The notes: generated by a model not told the origin, from the letters alone. DNA of 64,000 nucleotides from Roseomonas mucosa (GCA_945878375.1 CAMDWG010000001.1:248001-312000); one strand, 5' to 3'. Shown: positions 35,579 through 48,191, counted from the first letter of the stretch. A program made the numbers and translations.

Positions 35579-36559
35579 TCAACCACCGATGGCCTCCGCC
35601 GTCTCGGCGCGGGCGAAGAAGCGCAGCTTGCGGAGGTATTCCAGCGGGTCCTTCCGCGTCACCAGCGCGCCGGGCGGCGTATGGGTCCAGTCATACAAGC
35701 GCGTCAGCAGGAAGCGGATCGCCGCGCCGCGGCACAGCACCGGCAGCGCCGCGCGTTCCCCTGGCGTCAGCCGCCGCACGCCCCCATAGGCGCCGAGCAG
35801 CGCGCGCGCCTTGGTCACGTTGAAGGACCCATCCGGCTCGAAGCACCAGGCGTTCAGGCAGACCGCGATGTCGTAGGCCAGAAGGTCGGTGCAGGCGAAG
35901 TAGAAGTCGATCAGCCCCGACACCGCCGGCCGCCCCGCCGCATCCGGCAGGAAGAAGACATTGTCCGGGAACAGATCCGCATGGATATGCCCATCCGGCA
36001 GCGTGCCCTCATCCGGCCAGGCGGCGAGGATCGCGGCCAGGTGCAAGTCGAGTTCCGCGACGAGGCCCGGTGCCGCCTCATCCCCCCGGGCCCGGCAGCC
36101 TTCCAGCAGCGGCGCCCAGCCCTTGGGCCCCAGCGCATTCGGGCGGTGCACGGGAAAGCCCTGCCCCGCCGCATGCAGCTGGGCCAAGGCGGCGCCGAGG
36201 GGTGCCAGATGCTCGGGCCGCACGCGGCGCGGCCAGACGCCTTCCAGGAAGGTGCAGATCGCGGCCGGCCGGCCGGCCAGGTGCCGCAGCGCCTCCCCGT
36301 CCCTTCCCTCGACCGGGGTCGGGCAGGGCACGCCGCGCACCGCCAGGTAGTCCATCAGCCCGAGGAAATAGGGCAGCTCCGCCGGGGCCACCCGCTTCTC
36401 ATACAGCGTCAGGATGAAGTCGCCGCGATCGGTGCGAAGGGCGTAGTTCGAGTTCTCCACCCCCTCCGCGATGCCGCGGAAGGCCAGCAGGCCGCCAATG
36501 TCGTATTCCGCCAGGAAGGCGCGCAGCGCCTCGTCCGAGACTTCCGTGTAGACTGCCAT
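35579..36559 (-). CDS. thrB: Homoserine kinase, ThrB2/APH-fold type
   Basis: This is the aminoglycoside-phosphotransferase-like homoserine kinase of alphaproteobacteria, which phosphorylates homoserine on the path to threonine. The 326-aa protein starts MAVYTEVSDEALRAFLAEYD, as usual. The catalytic loop is DGHIHADLFPDNVFF and the metal-binding Asp is in SGLIDFYFACTD. It is unrelated to GHMP-type ThrB. It forms a unit with rnhA. Confidence 0.96.
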   Translation of the reverse strand: MAVYTEVSDEALRAFLAEYDIGGLLAFRGIAEGVENSNYALRTDRGDFILTLYEKRVAPAELPYFLGLMDYLAVRGVPCPTPVEGRDGEALRHLAGRPAAICTFLEGVWPRRVRPEHLAPLGAALAQLHAAGQGFPVHRPNALGPKGWAPLLEGCRARGDEAAPGLVAELDLHLAAILAAWPDEGTLPDGHIHADLFPDNVFFLPDAAGRPAVSGLIDFYFACTDLLAYDIAVCLNAWCFEPDGSFNVTKARALLGAYGGVRRLTPGERAALPVLCRGAAIRFLLTRLYDWTHTPPGALVTRKDPLEYLRKLRFFARAETAEAIGG

Positions 36560-36717
36560 GGCGCATCAATCCGCCGCGCGCGGCCGGGACGCAAGTGCGT
36601 GAGCACCGCCGAATCGCGCCGTTCCGTCCCCGTGGCGCAAATGGACCGTGGCGCCCGGGGGTGGCTTGGCGGCCGCTGTGGTGCGATAGCTGCGGCGGTT
36701 GGATGGGGGGATGCCGG

Positions 36718-37281
36718 ATGGGCCGCGATCGTAAGCTGTTGAAGGCGGTCCTGCCCGCGCTGGCGCTGCCCATGGCGCTCGCGGCCTGCGGCGGGTCCAG
36801 CCAGCCGGCGCCGGTGGGCGGCGCACCCTGCCCGCGCATCGCCATCCTGGCGGAAGGCGCGGACCTCACCCGGTATCGCGAAGGCGCGGGGCGCGACCTG
36901 ACAGCGCTGGTCGTCGATGCCCGCGTGACCGGCTTCGAAGCGCGCTGCGACTTCGCCGGCAGCGACCGGACCGTGCTGGATGTCCGAATCGTCCCCCGAT
37001 TCGAGGCCGAGCGCGGCCCGGCCGCGACCGCGCGCAGCGTGGAGCTGCCCTGGTTCGTGGCGCTCAGCACCGCCGATGACCGCGAAGTCCTGGCGCGCAT
37101 CCCCGGCACCACGCGAATCGCCTTCGCCGCGAATGTCGCGCGCGGCCAGGGCGCGGGGCAGCCGGTGCTGCTCTCCATGCCGATCACCGACGGGCGGCGG
37201 GCTGCGGATTACGCGGTCCGCGTCTCCTTCCAGCTGACGCCGGAGGAACTGGCGCTGAACCGGGCGCGCGGGGTGCGCTAG
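36718..37281 (+). CDS. Predicted lipoprotein of unknown function
   Basis: The ATG at 36718 opens a lipoprotein signal: basic start (GRDRKLLKAV), hydrophobic core and lipobox LAAC with GGSS after the Cys. The mature ~165 residues are soluble and beta-rich (CPRIAILAEGADLTRYREG, LTALVVDARVTGFEARCDF). I have seen this pattern in small outer-membrane-associated proteins of Acetobacteraceae, but no function is known to me. No ribosome site stands out. It precedes the glycine riboswitch but is not part of that operon. Confidence 0.75.
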   Translation: MGRDRKLLKAVLPALALPMALAACGGSSQPAPVGGAPCPRIAILAEGADLTRYREGAGRDLTALVVDARVTGFEARCDFAGSDRTVLDVRIVPRFEAERGPAATARSVELPWFVALSTADDREVLARIPGTTRIAFAANVARGQGAGQPVLLSMPITDGRRAADYAVRVSFQLTPEELALNRARGVR

Positions 37282-37363
37282 CGCTCCCCACGAAGCCGCT
37301 TCGCAGCTTCGCGGGGGCCCCAGGATTGGTGCTGGCCCTGTCAGGTTGCGTTGCGTTGCCGCG

Positions 37364-37385
37364 GCGAAGCCGCGGCGCCGCCCGA
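37364..37385 (+). repeat. 22-bp GC-rich repeat, copy 2
   Basis: Identical to 17667-17688. It lies 83 bp after the lipoprotein stop and 70 bp before the riboswitch, inside a GC-rich gap (37282-37454) that otherwise shows only a weak hairpin CGAAGC/GCTTCG near 37290-37310 and no gene. Confidence 0.4.
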
Positions 37386-37454
37386 AGGCGTGCGGGGCGG
37401 GCGGTTGCGCAGGCGGCCGGGCTGCGCCATATGCGGCTGATCCCGACGATCCCG

Positions 37455-37690
37455 CGCGGGAGAGAGAGATGCGGGCCGCAAGGCCCGATGCTCCGCCGAA
37501 GGCGCAACCGGCCCCCGGAAACGCTCAGGCAGAAGGGCCGCGCGGAGCAGGGACCTCTGGAAAGACACGCTTCGAACGGGGCGTGGCACCGAAGGAGTAA
37601 GGCGCGTTCCGGATCCCGCGTGGCGCTTGCCACGGTGATGCCACCGGAACGCCGCTGAATCTCTCAGGTCACGGGACAGAGGGGGGCCAC
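37455..37690 (+). ncRNA. Tandem glycine riboswitch upstream of gcvTHP
   Basis: Two glycine aptamers in series are recognisable. Aptamer 1: CGGGAGAG near 37457, GCCGAAGGCGCAACC (37505-37519 region), ACGCTCAGGCAGAAGGGCCG (about 37521-37540) and GGGACCTCTGGAAAG. Aptamer 2: CACCGAAGGAGTAAGG (about 37588-37603), GAATCTCTCAGGTCACGG (about 37657-37674) and GACAGAGGGGG. The short linker and dual core motifs match the cooperative tandem class. About 48 bp separate it from the gcvT GTG, and the stretch between has inverted GC blocks (GGCGCC repeats) that could mask the ribosome site GGGGG at 37729-37733. Glycine would switch on its own cleavage enzymes. Confidence 0.93.
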
Positions 37691-37737
37691 GGACCACCCA
37701 GCGCCAATCCAGGCGGTGGGGCGCCTTTGGGGGCACC

Positions 37738-38853
37738 GTGGCCGATTCGTCGGGCGCTACCGCTTTGCTTGAAACGCCGCTGGGCGCGCTCCACCGCGCG
37801 CTGGGCGGGCGCATGGTGCCCTTCGCGGGCTATGCCATGCCGGTGCAATACGCGCCCGGCATCATGGCCGAACACCTGCATTGCCGCAGCGCGGCCGGGT
37901 TGTTCGATGTCTCCCATATGGGTCAGGCGGAATTGCTCGGCGCCGGCGCAGCCGCCGCGCTGGAAGCGCTGACCCCGGCCGATATCCAGGGCCTGAAGCC
38001 GGGCCGCCAGCGCTACGCGCTGCTGACGACCGATGCGGGCGGCATCTTCGACGACTTCATGGTCGCGAATATGGGGGACCGCCTGTTCCTGGTGGTCAAC
38101 GCGTCCCGCAAGGCGGAGGATTTTTCCCGGATTGCCGCCGCACTTCCCGCCGGCGTCACGCTGCGGCCGCTGCCGGACCGCGCGCTGCTGGCGCTGCAAG
38201 GCCCGCAGGCCATCGCCGCCATCGCGACGCTGGCGCCGGGCATCGCGGCCCTGCCCTTCATGGGGGTGGGGAGCTTCGACATCGCGGGCACCGAGGCCCT
38301 CGTCAGCCGCTCCGGCTACACGGGGGAAGATGGGGTCGAGATTTCCGTCCCCGCCGACGCCGCCGAAGCCTTCGCGCAGGCGCTGCTCGCCCTGCCCGGC
38401 GTCGCGCCAGCCGGCCTCGGCGCGCGGGATTCGCTGCGGCTGGAAGCGGGGCTCTGCCTCTACGGCAACGACATCGACGAGACGACCAGCCCGGTCGAGG
38501 CGAACCTCACCTGGACCATCGGCAAGCGCCGCCGCACCGAATGGAATTTTCGGGGCGCCGCGCGCATCCGCGACGAACTGGACAATGGCCCGAAACGCCT
38601 GCGCGTCGGCATCCGGCCCGAAGGCCGCCAGCCCGCGCGCGGCCACACGCCGATCCACGCGCCCGGTGGCGATACTGTGGGCGAGGTCACCTCCGGCGGC
38701 TTCGGACCCTCCGCCAATGGCCCGGTCGCGATGGGCTATGTCGCCCGCGCCCTGGCCGCGGACGACACGCCGGTCGAGCTGATGGTGCGCGGCAAGCCGC
38801 TGCCCGCCCGCATCGCGCCGCTTCCCTTCATCCCCCACCGCTACGCCCGTTGA
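37738..38853 (+). CDS. gcvT: Glycine cleavage system T protein, aminomethyltransferase
   Basis: GcvT releases ammonia and passes the methylene group to tetrahydrofolate. The 371-aa protein starts at a GTG at 37738, controlled by the riboswitch. [20 protein letters not shown] and [17 protein letters not shown] are conserved. The folate-binding region [34 protein letters not shown] and the C-terminal [21 protein letters not shown] are intact. gcvH starts 11 bp on. Confidence 0.97.
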   Translation: MADSSGATALLETPLGALHRALGGRMVPFAGYAMPVQYAPGIMAEHLHCRSAAGLFDVSHMGQAELLGAGAAAALEALTPADIQGLKPGRQRYALLTTDAGGIFDDFMVANMGDRLFLVVNASRKAEDFSRIAAALPAGVTLRPLPDRALLALQGPQAIAAIATLAPGIAALPFMGVGSFDIAGTEALVSRSGYTGEDGVEISVPADAAEAFAQALLALPGVAPAGLGARDSLRLEAGLCLYGNDIDETTSPVEANLTWTIGKRRRTEWNFRGAARIRDELDNGPKRLRVGIRPEGRQPARGHTPIHAPGGDTVGEVTSGGFGPSANGPVAMGYVARALAADDTPVELMVRGKPLPARIAPLPFIPHRYAR

Positions 38854-38864
38854 GGACCCGATCC

Positions 38865-39238
38865 ATGGCCGAACTCCGCTTCACCAAGGACCACGAATGG
38901 ATCCGGCTGGAAGGCGATGTCGCGACGATCGGCATCACCGACCATGCGCAGAACGCCCTCGGCGACGTCGTCTTCGTGGACCTTCCCGAAACCGGCCGCG
39001 TCGTGACGGAAGGTGAGGCCGTCTCCGTCGTCGAAAGCGTCAAGGCGGCGTCCGACGTCTATGCCCCCGTCGCCGGCCGCATCGCGGAAGCCAATGCCGC
39101 GCTGGCCGAGAACCCGGCGCTGGTGAACACCGACCCGACCGGGGAAGGCTGGTTCTTCCGCATCGACGGCGTCGATCCCGCCGCGGTCGCCGCGCTGATG
39201 GACGAAGGCGCCTATGCCGCCTTCCTGGAGACGGTGGC

Positions 39239-39242
<4 letters not shown>
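38865..39242 (+). CDS. gcvH: Glycine cleavage system H protein
   Basis: GcvH shuttles the aminomethyl group on lipoate between GcvP and GcvT. The 125-aa protein has [25 protein letters not shown] and the lipoyl lysine in [19 protein letters not shown]. It overlaps gcvP by ATGA. Confidence 0.98.
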
Positions 39243-42142
<2,900 letters not shown>

Positions 42143-42148
42143 AACGCT

Positions 42149-42190
42149 GCGGCGCGCGGGGCGCATGGCCCCCGCGCGCCGCGCCCCTTT
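42149..42190 (+). terminator. Strong GC hairpin after gcvP
   Basis: GCGGCGCGCGGGG (42149-42161) pairs perfectly over 13 bp with CCCCGCGCGCCGC (42170-42182) and is followed by GCCCCTTT. It lies 6 bp after the gcvP stop. The T-stretch is short, but it is the evident end of the gcv operon. Confidence 0.7.
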
Positions 42191-42239
42191 GACGGCCCCT
42201 CGCGCCGGGTCGATGTTGCGGGCGTAGAGACCCACGCAC

Positions 42240-43310
42240 GTGCCAACCCGCCCCTCCTTCGCCCTGCCTGATCCCGCCCGCCTTCGCGCCGTTCTGGTCA
42301 CGCTGGTGGCCGCGACGCTGGGCGGGGCGCTGTTCAAGTGGCTCGGCATCCCGCTGCCCTGGATGCTCGGCGCCATGACCGCCACCGGCCTGCTGGCCTG
42401 GCATGACCGGGCAGAGGTGCTGAAGCCGGTGCGGCCGGCGGCGCTGATCCTGCTCGGCCTCGGGCTCGGCCAGACCTTCACGCCGACGGTGATGGCGGCG
42501 GTTATGCTGGCGCTGCCCTGGCTGCTGGGTGCGGCGCTGCTCTCGATCCTGGTTGGCGTGCTGGTCGCCCGGCTGTTCGCGCGCTGGGCGGGGACGGATG
42601 CCGAGACCGGCTACTACGCCGCCGTGCCGGGCGGCGTGGTGGTGATGGCGGTGCTGGCGCAGCGCGCCGGCCTGTCCGTGCCCACCGTGACGCTGGCGCA
42701 CACGATCCGGGTCATGCTGGTGGTCGCGCTGGTACCGCCGCTGGTCGGCTGGCTCGCGCCGCTCGGCACCGCCGGCGCCTTCCTGGCCGAACTGCCGCAG
42801 GTGCGGGGCACCGGCCTGCTGGGGCTGCTGGCGGGCGGGCTGGCCGTCGCGCTGGCGGCGCGGCGGCTCGGGATGGCGAATCCCTGGATGCTCGCACCCT
42901 GCGGGATGATGATCCTGCTCTCGGCGCTGGATGTGCTGCCATCCGGCGTGCCGAGCTGGATGGTGGATGCGGCGCAGGTGGGCATGGGGATGGCGCTCGG
43001 CCAAAGGATGAGCCGCCGCTTCCTGCTGTCCTCCCACCGGCTGGCGCTCGCTTCCGTCGCGATGTCGCTGCTGCTGATGGCGGTGATGGCGGTGCTGGCC
43101 ATCGCCTTCAGCGGTATCTCCGGCCTGCCGGTGGCCGAGGTTGCGCTGGGCATGTCGCCGGGCGGGATGCCGGAGATGACGGTGACGGCGAAAGCGCTGT
43201 CGCTTGGCGTGCCACTGGTGCTGGGCTTCCACATCGTGCGCACGCTGCTGTGCAACTTCGCGGTCGCGCCGATCTGGCGGGGCATGGTCCGGCTGGGGCT
43301 GGCGCGGTAA
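42240..43310 (+). CDS. AbrB family membrane protein (putative ammonia monooxygenase-like)
   Basis: A 356-aa protein with 10 or so TM helices in two repeats. The recurring GIPLPWMLGAMTATGLLAW and later GLPVAEVALGMSPGGMPEMTVTAKALSL are the AbrB signature, and PGGVVVMAVLAQRAGLSVPTVTLAHTIRVMLVV is the central repeat. The family is unrelated to real ammonia monooxygenase despite its common name, and its role is unknown. It starts at a GTG at 42240 without a clear ribosome site. Confidence 0.88.
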   Translation: MPTRPSFALPDPARLRAVLVTLVAATLGGALFKWLGIPLPWMLGAMTATGLLAWHDRAEVLKPVRPAALILLGLGLGQTFTPTVMAAVMLALPWLLGAALLSILVGVLVARLFARWAGTDAETGYYAAVPGGVVVMAVLAQRAGLSVPTVTLAHTIRVMLVVALVPPLVGWLAPLGTAGAFLAELPQVRGTGLLGLLAGGLAVALAARRLGMANPWMLAPCGMMILLSALDVLPSGVPSWMVDAAQVGMGMALGQRMSRRFLLSSHRLALASVAMSLLLMAVMAVLAIAFSGISGLPVAEVALGMSPGGMPEMTVTAKALSLGVPLVLGFHIVRTLLCNFAVAPIWRGMVRLGLAR

Positions 43311-43334
43311 GCCACCCCGGTGGGGCCTGGGCCG

Positions 43335-43799
43335 CTACCAGTAGCCCTGCATGATCTCCCGCGCCCAATCGGGCTCTCGCACCGCGCCGCGCGGGTCGAA
43401 GCCGGTCATGTGCGGCTTCACATCCAGCACCGGCGAGCCATCCACCGCATCCAGCCCGCGCACCCGCAGCCGCAGCCCATCGACGCCCAACAGCCGGCAG
43501 GTGGTGACGCCGATGCGGTTCGGCCGGGGCGAGCCGCGCTGCGCCAGGATGCCCACGCGCGGCCAGTCCAGCCGCCCGCGCGGATGCCGCGCCCCGCGCT
43601 CGACCTTCGCCGGGTCAAGCCGGTCGAAGACGAAGACCACCACCACATGGCTGAAGGCGCCGAGGCCGAGCGCGGCGTCCGGCCCCAGCTGGGCGGGGTC
43701 CAGCAGGATCTCGGCCTCCACCGCGTCCCAGGCATCGTCCACCGCTTCGGCACGACCGCCGCGCACATGGCCGATCGGCGTCACGATCACGCTGTGCAT
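43335..43799 (-). CDS. trmO: tRNA (t6A37) methyltransferase TrmO (TsaA/YaeB family)
   Basis: TrmO methylates N6-threonylcarbamoyladenosine in tRNA-Thr(GGU). The beta-barrel core has TPIGHVRGGR, GLGAFSHVVVVFVFDR, RGRLDWPRVGILAQRGSPRPNRIGVTTCRLLGVDG and LDAVDGSPVLDVKPHM, all conserved. The ATG at 43799 gives 154 aa, and a GTG 12 bp upstream is also open. It converges with the AbrB-type gene. Confidence 0.9.
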   Translation of the reverse strand: MHSVIVTPIGHVRGGRAEAVDDAWDAVEAEILLDPAQLGPDAALGLGAFSHVVVVFVFDRLDPAKVERGARHPRGRLDWPRVGILAQRGSPRPNRIGVTTCRLLGVDGLRLRVRGLDAVDGSPVLDVKPHMTGFDPRGAVREPDWAREIMQGYW

Positions 43800-43866
43800 G
43801 TCCTGGCGCACAGGGCGGCACGCGCAGCGGGCCGCGCGTCCGGCGCTTGAGGGCGCAATACAGTCC

Positions 43867-45282
43867 TCATTGGAAGATGGGGACCGTGGACGGGTCCTGG
43901 ATCACGGGCGGGGGCATGTCGATGACCACGCTGGCGGGGTCCACCTGCGGCCCGCGGTCGAGGAACCCGGTCACGCTCTCCGGCCAGGCGATCACGATCG
44001 CGACCAGCAGCAGCTGCAGGCACAGCCAGGGAATGGCGCCCAGGTAGATGTCCTTCGTCAGCACCTGCTTCGGCGCGATGCCGCGGAGGTAGAACAGCGC
44101 GAAGCCGAAGGGCGGGTGCATGAAGCTGGTCTGGAGGTTGATGCAGATCAGCACCCCGAACCACACCATGTCGATGCCGAGGTTCTTCGCCACCGGCGCC
44201 AGCAGCGGGATGACGATGAAGGCGATCTCGAAGAAGTCGAGGAAGAAGGCCAGCAGGAAGATGAAGATGTTGACGAAGACCAGGAAGCCGGTGGCGCCGC
44301 CGGGCAGGTAGCTCAGCAGGTGCTCGATCCAGATCCCGCCATCGACGCCCTGGAACACCAGGCTGAATACGGTCGCGCCGATCAGGATGTAGATAACCAT
44401 GGCCGTGATGCGCGTGGTGTTGCCCATCGCCTGGCGCACCAGCGTCCAGGACAGGCTGCGGTTGAGCGCGGCCAGCACGATGGCCCCCACAACCCCCATC
44501 GCGCCTGCTTCCGTCGGCGTGGCGAGGCCCATGAAGATCGTGCCGAGCACCATGAAGATCAGCACGATGGACGGCACCATGCCCCGCAGCACGCGCCACC
44601 ACAGCCGCCAGTCGCGCGGCGCCAGCGCTTCGGGTGGTAGGGGCGGAACCTTGTGGGGCGCGACGATGCTGACCACCGCGATGAAGGCCATGAACAGCGC
44701 GATCTGGAGGAAGGACGGCCCGATCGCGCCGGCATACATGTCGCCCACCGACTGGCCGAGCTGGTCGCCTAGCACGATCAGCACCAGCGACGGCGGGATG
44801 ACCTGCGTGATGGTGCCGGATGCCGCGATGACGCCGGTGGCGATCCGCATGTCGTAGCCGTAGCGCATCATGATCGGCAGGCTGATCATGCCCATCGCGA
44901 TCACGCTGGCCGCGACCGTGCCCGTGATCGCGCCGAGGATCGCGCCGACGATGATCACGGCATAGGCGAGCCCGCCGGGGATCTTCCCGAATAGCTGCCC
45001 CGTGCCTTCCAGCAGGTCTTCCGCCAGGCCGCAGCGTTCCAGGATCGCGCCCATCAGCGTGAAGAACGGCATCGCCAGCAGCAGGTCGTTCGACAGAATG
45101 TTGAAGACGCGCAACGGCAGGTTGAACAGATAGGCTTCGGTGAACAGGCCGAGCTCGATCGACACGAAGCCGAAGAACAGCCCCACCGCCGCCAGCGAGA
45201 AGGCGGCCGGGAAGCCGAACAGCAGGAACAGGATCAGGCCGCCGAACATCAGCGGCGGCATGATGTCTTCCCAGCCGGTCAT
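43867..45282 (-). CDS. TRAP transporter large permease (DctM-like)
   Basis: The 471-aa protein has about 12 TM helices with family segments MPPLMFGGLILFLLFGFPAAF, AMPFFTLMGAILERCGLAEDLL, and GATVFSLVFQGVDGGIW. LFFLDFFEIAFIVIPLLAPV and QTSFMHPPFGFALFYLRGIAP point to TRAP subtypes for keto acids, mannitol or similar. A stretch of about 40 residues within the middle (APHKVPPLPPEALAPRDW) is a cytoplasmic loop. The small permease lies upstream. No periplasmic binding protein is in the window, so the substrate is unknown. The 169-bp gap to the small permease contains a repeated CGGCGGGCG word and no gene. Confidence 0.93.
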   Translation of the reverse strand: MTGWEDIMPPLMFGGLILFLLFGFPAAFSLAAVGLFFGFVSIELGLFTEAYLFNLPLRVFNILSNDLLLAMPFFTLMGAILERCGLAEDLLEGTGQLFGKIPGGLAYAVIIVGAILGAITGTVAASVIAMGMISLPIMMRYGYDMRIATGVIAASGTITQVIPPSLVLIVLGDQLGQSVGDMYAGAIGPSFLQIALFMAFIAVVSIVAPHKVPPLPPEALAPRDWRLWWRVLRGMVPSIVLIFMVLGTIFMGLATPTEAGAMGVVGAIVLAALNRSLSWTLVRQAMGNTTRITAMVIYILIGATVFSLVFQGVDGGIWIEHLLSYLPGGATGFLVFVNIFIFLLAFFLDFFEIAFIVIPLLAPVAKNLGIDMVWFGVLICINLQTSFMHPPFGFALFYLRGIAPKQVLTKDIYLGAIPWLCLQLLLVAIVIAWPESVTGFLDRGPQVDPASVVIDMPPPVIQDPSTVPIFQ

Positions 45283-45451
45283 TGTATGTGTGCCCTCAAA
45301 CGGCGGGCGCCTGCTCCGCAGGCTTGCCTTTCGCGCCTACGCACTGATGCGCCGGGGACGGCGGTTGCGCTGCGCGCGGGCCGCCTTTGGCGGCCGAAGT
45401 CTGGGGCCCTCAAGCGGCGGGCGGGGCCGGAAGACGTGGAAGCGGGGCGCA

Positions 45452-46003
45452 TCACTGCTCGGGCCTCGTATAGGCGGCGTGCAGGCGATCTTCCGGCACC
45501 CAGATGCCGCGCAGCACGGCGATGCGCTTGATCAGCTCCGATAGGCCCTGCGCCGTGATCAGCGCGAAGCCCAGCGGCATCAGCAGCTTCACCGGCCAGC
45601 GCAGCAACCCGCCGGGAGAAGAGGACGTCTCACCCCGCATCCAGGAATCCAGGAAAAAGGGCCAGGTCATCCAGGCCAGCAGCGCCATCGCCGGCAGCAC
45701 GAACAGCGTCAGCCCGATCACATCGATCCAGATCCGCGCCCGGTCCGGCAGCCAGCCATAGATCAGGTCCACGCGGACATGTTCGTTGCGGAACAGGGTG
45801 TAGCTGCCGCCCAGCATCACCATGCCGGCGAAGAAATACCATTGCGCCTCCAGCGACGCGTTGGACCCCATCGAAAAGGCATAGCGCAGCCCCGCATTGG
45901 CCGCGGCCAGCAGGCAGGCCAGCAGCACCATCCAATCGGCGATCCGGCCGAAGCGCGTATTCAGCGAATCGACCACGCGGCTGAAGGCAAGAAGCGGGCC
46001 CAT
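45452..46003 (-). CDS. TRAP transporter small permease (DctQ-like)
   Basis: A 183-aa protein with four TM helices, from the ATG at 46003. The DctQ pattern (RIADWMVLLACLLAAANAGLRYAF, SLEAQWYFFAGMVMLGGSYTLFRNEHVRVDLIYGWLPDRAR, GFALITAQGLSELIKRIAVL) is clear. It is paired with the large permease 169 bp downstream, and it diverges from the hyf-like operon across about 160 bp. Confidence 0.92.
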   Translation of the reverse strand: MGPLLAFSRVVDSLNTRFGRIADWMVLLACLLAAANAGLRYAFSMGSNASLEAQWYFFAGMVMLGGSYTLFRNEHVRVDLIYGWLPDRARIWIDVIGLTLFVLPAMALLAWMTWPFFLDSWMRGETSSSPGGLLRWPVKLLMPLGFALITAQGLSELIKRIAVLRGIWVPEDRLHAAYTRPEQ

Positions 46004-46166
46004 GGGCCTTGACGTGTCTCCCAGGCGGCGCGAACGCAGCCGCCGCACTCGTCCCATAGCGAGCAGGGGGACGGTTGGGAAGCGCCACGCAGTCCGAACC
46101 CCCTTCTGCCAGGCGGGCTGCGCGCGTAGCCTTCGCAACCGTGGCGACCCCTTCCCCCGCGCCGTG

Positions 46167-48191
46167 ATGACGGCGCTCCTCCTCACCCTGGCCGGGCTGC
46201 TGGCGCTGCCCCTGGTGGCGCTGGCGGGCCGGGGATTCGCCGCGCCGCTGGTGCATGGGGGGACGCTGGCAGCCAGCCTGGTCTTCGCCGCGACGGGGCT
46301 GGTCGCGCTGCTAGGCGGCGGCGCGCCCGCCACGTCCCTGCCGCTCGCCACGCCCATGGGGCCGATGCTGGTGGCGCTGGATGGGCTCTCGGCCTGGTTC
46401 CTGCTGCTGCTCGGCCTCGCGGGCGCGCCGGCCTCGCTCTATGCCCTGGCGCATGAAGGGGGCGCGCCGCCGCGCAGCCTCGCGGCCCTGCCGCTGTTCC
46501 TGGCCGGCATGGCGCTGACGCTGATCGCCGCCGACGGGCTGACCCTGCTGCTGGGGTTCGAGGCGATGTCGCTCGCCAGCTGGGCCCTGGTCGCTTCCGA
46601 CCATGCGAAGGCAGATAACCGCCGCGCCGCGCGGCTCTATCTGGCCTTCGCGGCGCTTGGCGCCGCCTGCCTCATCCCGGCCATCGGCCTGCTGGCCGGC
46701 CCGGGCGGCGCGCTCGGCTTCGAGGCGATCCGGCAGGCGCCGCCCGATGGCTGGCGGGCCGGGCTGATCCTGGCGCTGGTCATCGCCGGCGCGGGCTCCA
46801 AGGCCGGGCTCGTGCCGCTGCATGCCTGGCTGCCGCTGGCCCATCCGGCGGCACCGAGCCATGTCTCCGCGCTGATGTCGGCGGCGATGACGAAGGTCGC
46901 GCTCTATGTCGTGGCGCGGCTGCTGCTGGATCTCGGCGGGCCGGCGCAGCCGCTGTGGTGGGGCGTGCCGCTGGTGATGCTCGGCGCGGCCTCGGCCCTT
47001 CTCGGGGCGCTGCGCGCCAATCTGGAGGAGGACGGGAAGACCCTGCTCGCCTGCTCCACCATCGAGAATATCGGGCTGATCGCCATCGGTCTCGGCCTCG
47101 CGGCCTGTTTCCGCGCGGCGGATCTCGGCGCGCTGGCGGCGCTGGCGGCGGGGGCGGCGCTGCTGCACGCGCTGAACCACGCGGTGTTCAAGACCCTGCT
47201 GTTCCTCGGCCTCGGGGAAGCCGCGCATGGGGGCGGGTCCCGCCACCTCGACCGCCTTGGCGGGCTGATCCATGCGATGCCCTGGACGGCGGCCTGCGTG
47301 CTGGTGGGCGCGGGTGCTGCGGCCAGCCTGCCGCCGCTATCGGGCTTCGCCAGCGAATGGCTGCTGCTGCAGGCGCTGCTGCATGCGTGGCGCGTCGGCG
47401 ACCTCGCCTTCCAGCTTCTGCTGCTGGGCGCGGCGGCAATGGCCGCGCTGGCGGCCGCGCTGGCGGCGGCGGCAATGGTGCGGCTATTCGGCCTGGTCTT
47501 CCTCGGCCGGCCGCGCACGCCGCGGGTGCTCGGCGCGACGGAGAGCGGCTGGCTGCCGCGCGCCGCGCTGCTGGTCCCGGCCGGGCTGACGGTGCTGCTC
47601 GGCCTGCTGCCCGGCCCCATGCTGGCGCTGGGCGCGGAGGCGCAACAGCTTCTGGCCGGCGCGGCGATGGGCGAGCGGGCCGGGCCGCTTTCCGTGTCGG
47701 TGGGCGATGGGGCGGCGCGCTACTGGCCGCTCGGCCTCGCGCTGCTGCTCGCGGGCTGCGGCGCGGTCGTCTGGTATGCGGTGAAGCAGCGTGCGCCGCA
47801 GGCCGTGCGGGGGGAACCGGCGCGGGGACCGGCCTGGGATTGCGGCTTCGCCGCGCCGCCGCCGCACCTGCCCTTCGGCGATCCGCTGACCCAGCCTTCC
47901 GCCGCCGGGCTCGGCCAGCCGCTGCGCAGGATGCTCGGCACCACGGTCCTCGGCGCGACCGAGGCGGTCACCACGCCGCCGCCCGGCGATCCCGCCGCCG
48001 CGCGGATCGAGGCGGGCTTCCGCGACCCCGCCTTCCCGCTGCTGCTGAAGCCGCTGGCCGCGCTGCGCGATGCGGTCGCGGCGCGGGCGGAAGGGCTGCG
48101 CGGGCTTTCGATCCGGCAGGCGCTGATGCTGCCCTTCGGCACGCTGGTGGCGCTGCTGGCGCTGGTCGCCTGGCTGGAGCGCGCCGGATGA
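46167..48191 (+). CDS. hyfB: Hyf-like complex antiporter subunit B (HyfB)
   Basis: The protein is related to the Mrp/NuoL family and to hydrogenase-4 component B. From the ATG at 46167 it has 674 aa and about 16 TM helices. The TM5 Glu lies in GFEAMSLASWALVASDHAKA, the TM7-8 Lys in AGAGSKAGLVPLHAWLPLAHPAAPSHVSALMSA, and the conserved LNHAVFKTLLFLGLGEAAHG segment is intact. It should translocate H+ or Na+ as part of the membrane arm. Each later gene overlaps or nearly touches the one before, so this is one operon with hyfC, E, F, G, the 81-aa protein and hyfI. Confidence 0.9.
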   Translation: MTALLLTLAGLLALPLVALAGRGFAAPLVHGGTLAASLVFAATGLVALLGGGAPATSLPLATPMGPMLVALDGLSAWFLLLLGLAGAPASLYALAHEGGAPPRSLAALPLFLAGMALTLIAADGLTLLLGFEAMSLASWALVASDHAKADNRRAARLYLAFAALGAACLIPAIGLLAGPGGALGFEAIRQAPPDGWRAGLILALVIAGAGSKAGLVPLHAWLPLAHPAAPSHVSALMSAAMTKVALYVVARLLLDLGGPAQPLWWGVPLVMLGAASALLGALRANLEEDGKTLLACSTIENIGLIAIGLGLAACFRAADLGALAALAAGAALLHALNHAVFKTLLFLGLGEAAHGGGSRHLDRLGGLIHAMPWTAACVLVGAGAAASLPPLSGFASEWLLLQALLHAWRVGDLAFQLLLLGAAAMAALAAALAAAAMVRLFGLVFLGRPRTPRVLGATESGWLPRAALLVPAGLTVLLGLLPGPMLALGAEAQQLLAGAAMGERAGPLSVSVGDGAARYWPLGLALLLAGCGAVVWYAVKQRAPQAVRGEPARGPAWDCGFAAPPPHLPFGDPLTQPSAAGLGQPLRRMLGTTVLGATEAVTTPPPGDPAAARIEAGFRDPAFPLLLKPLAALRDAVAARAEGLRGLSIRQALMLPFGTLVALLALVAWLERAG

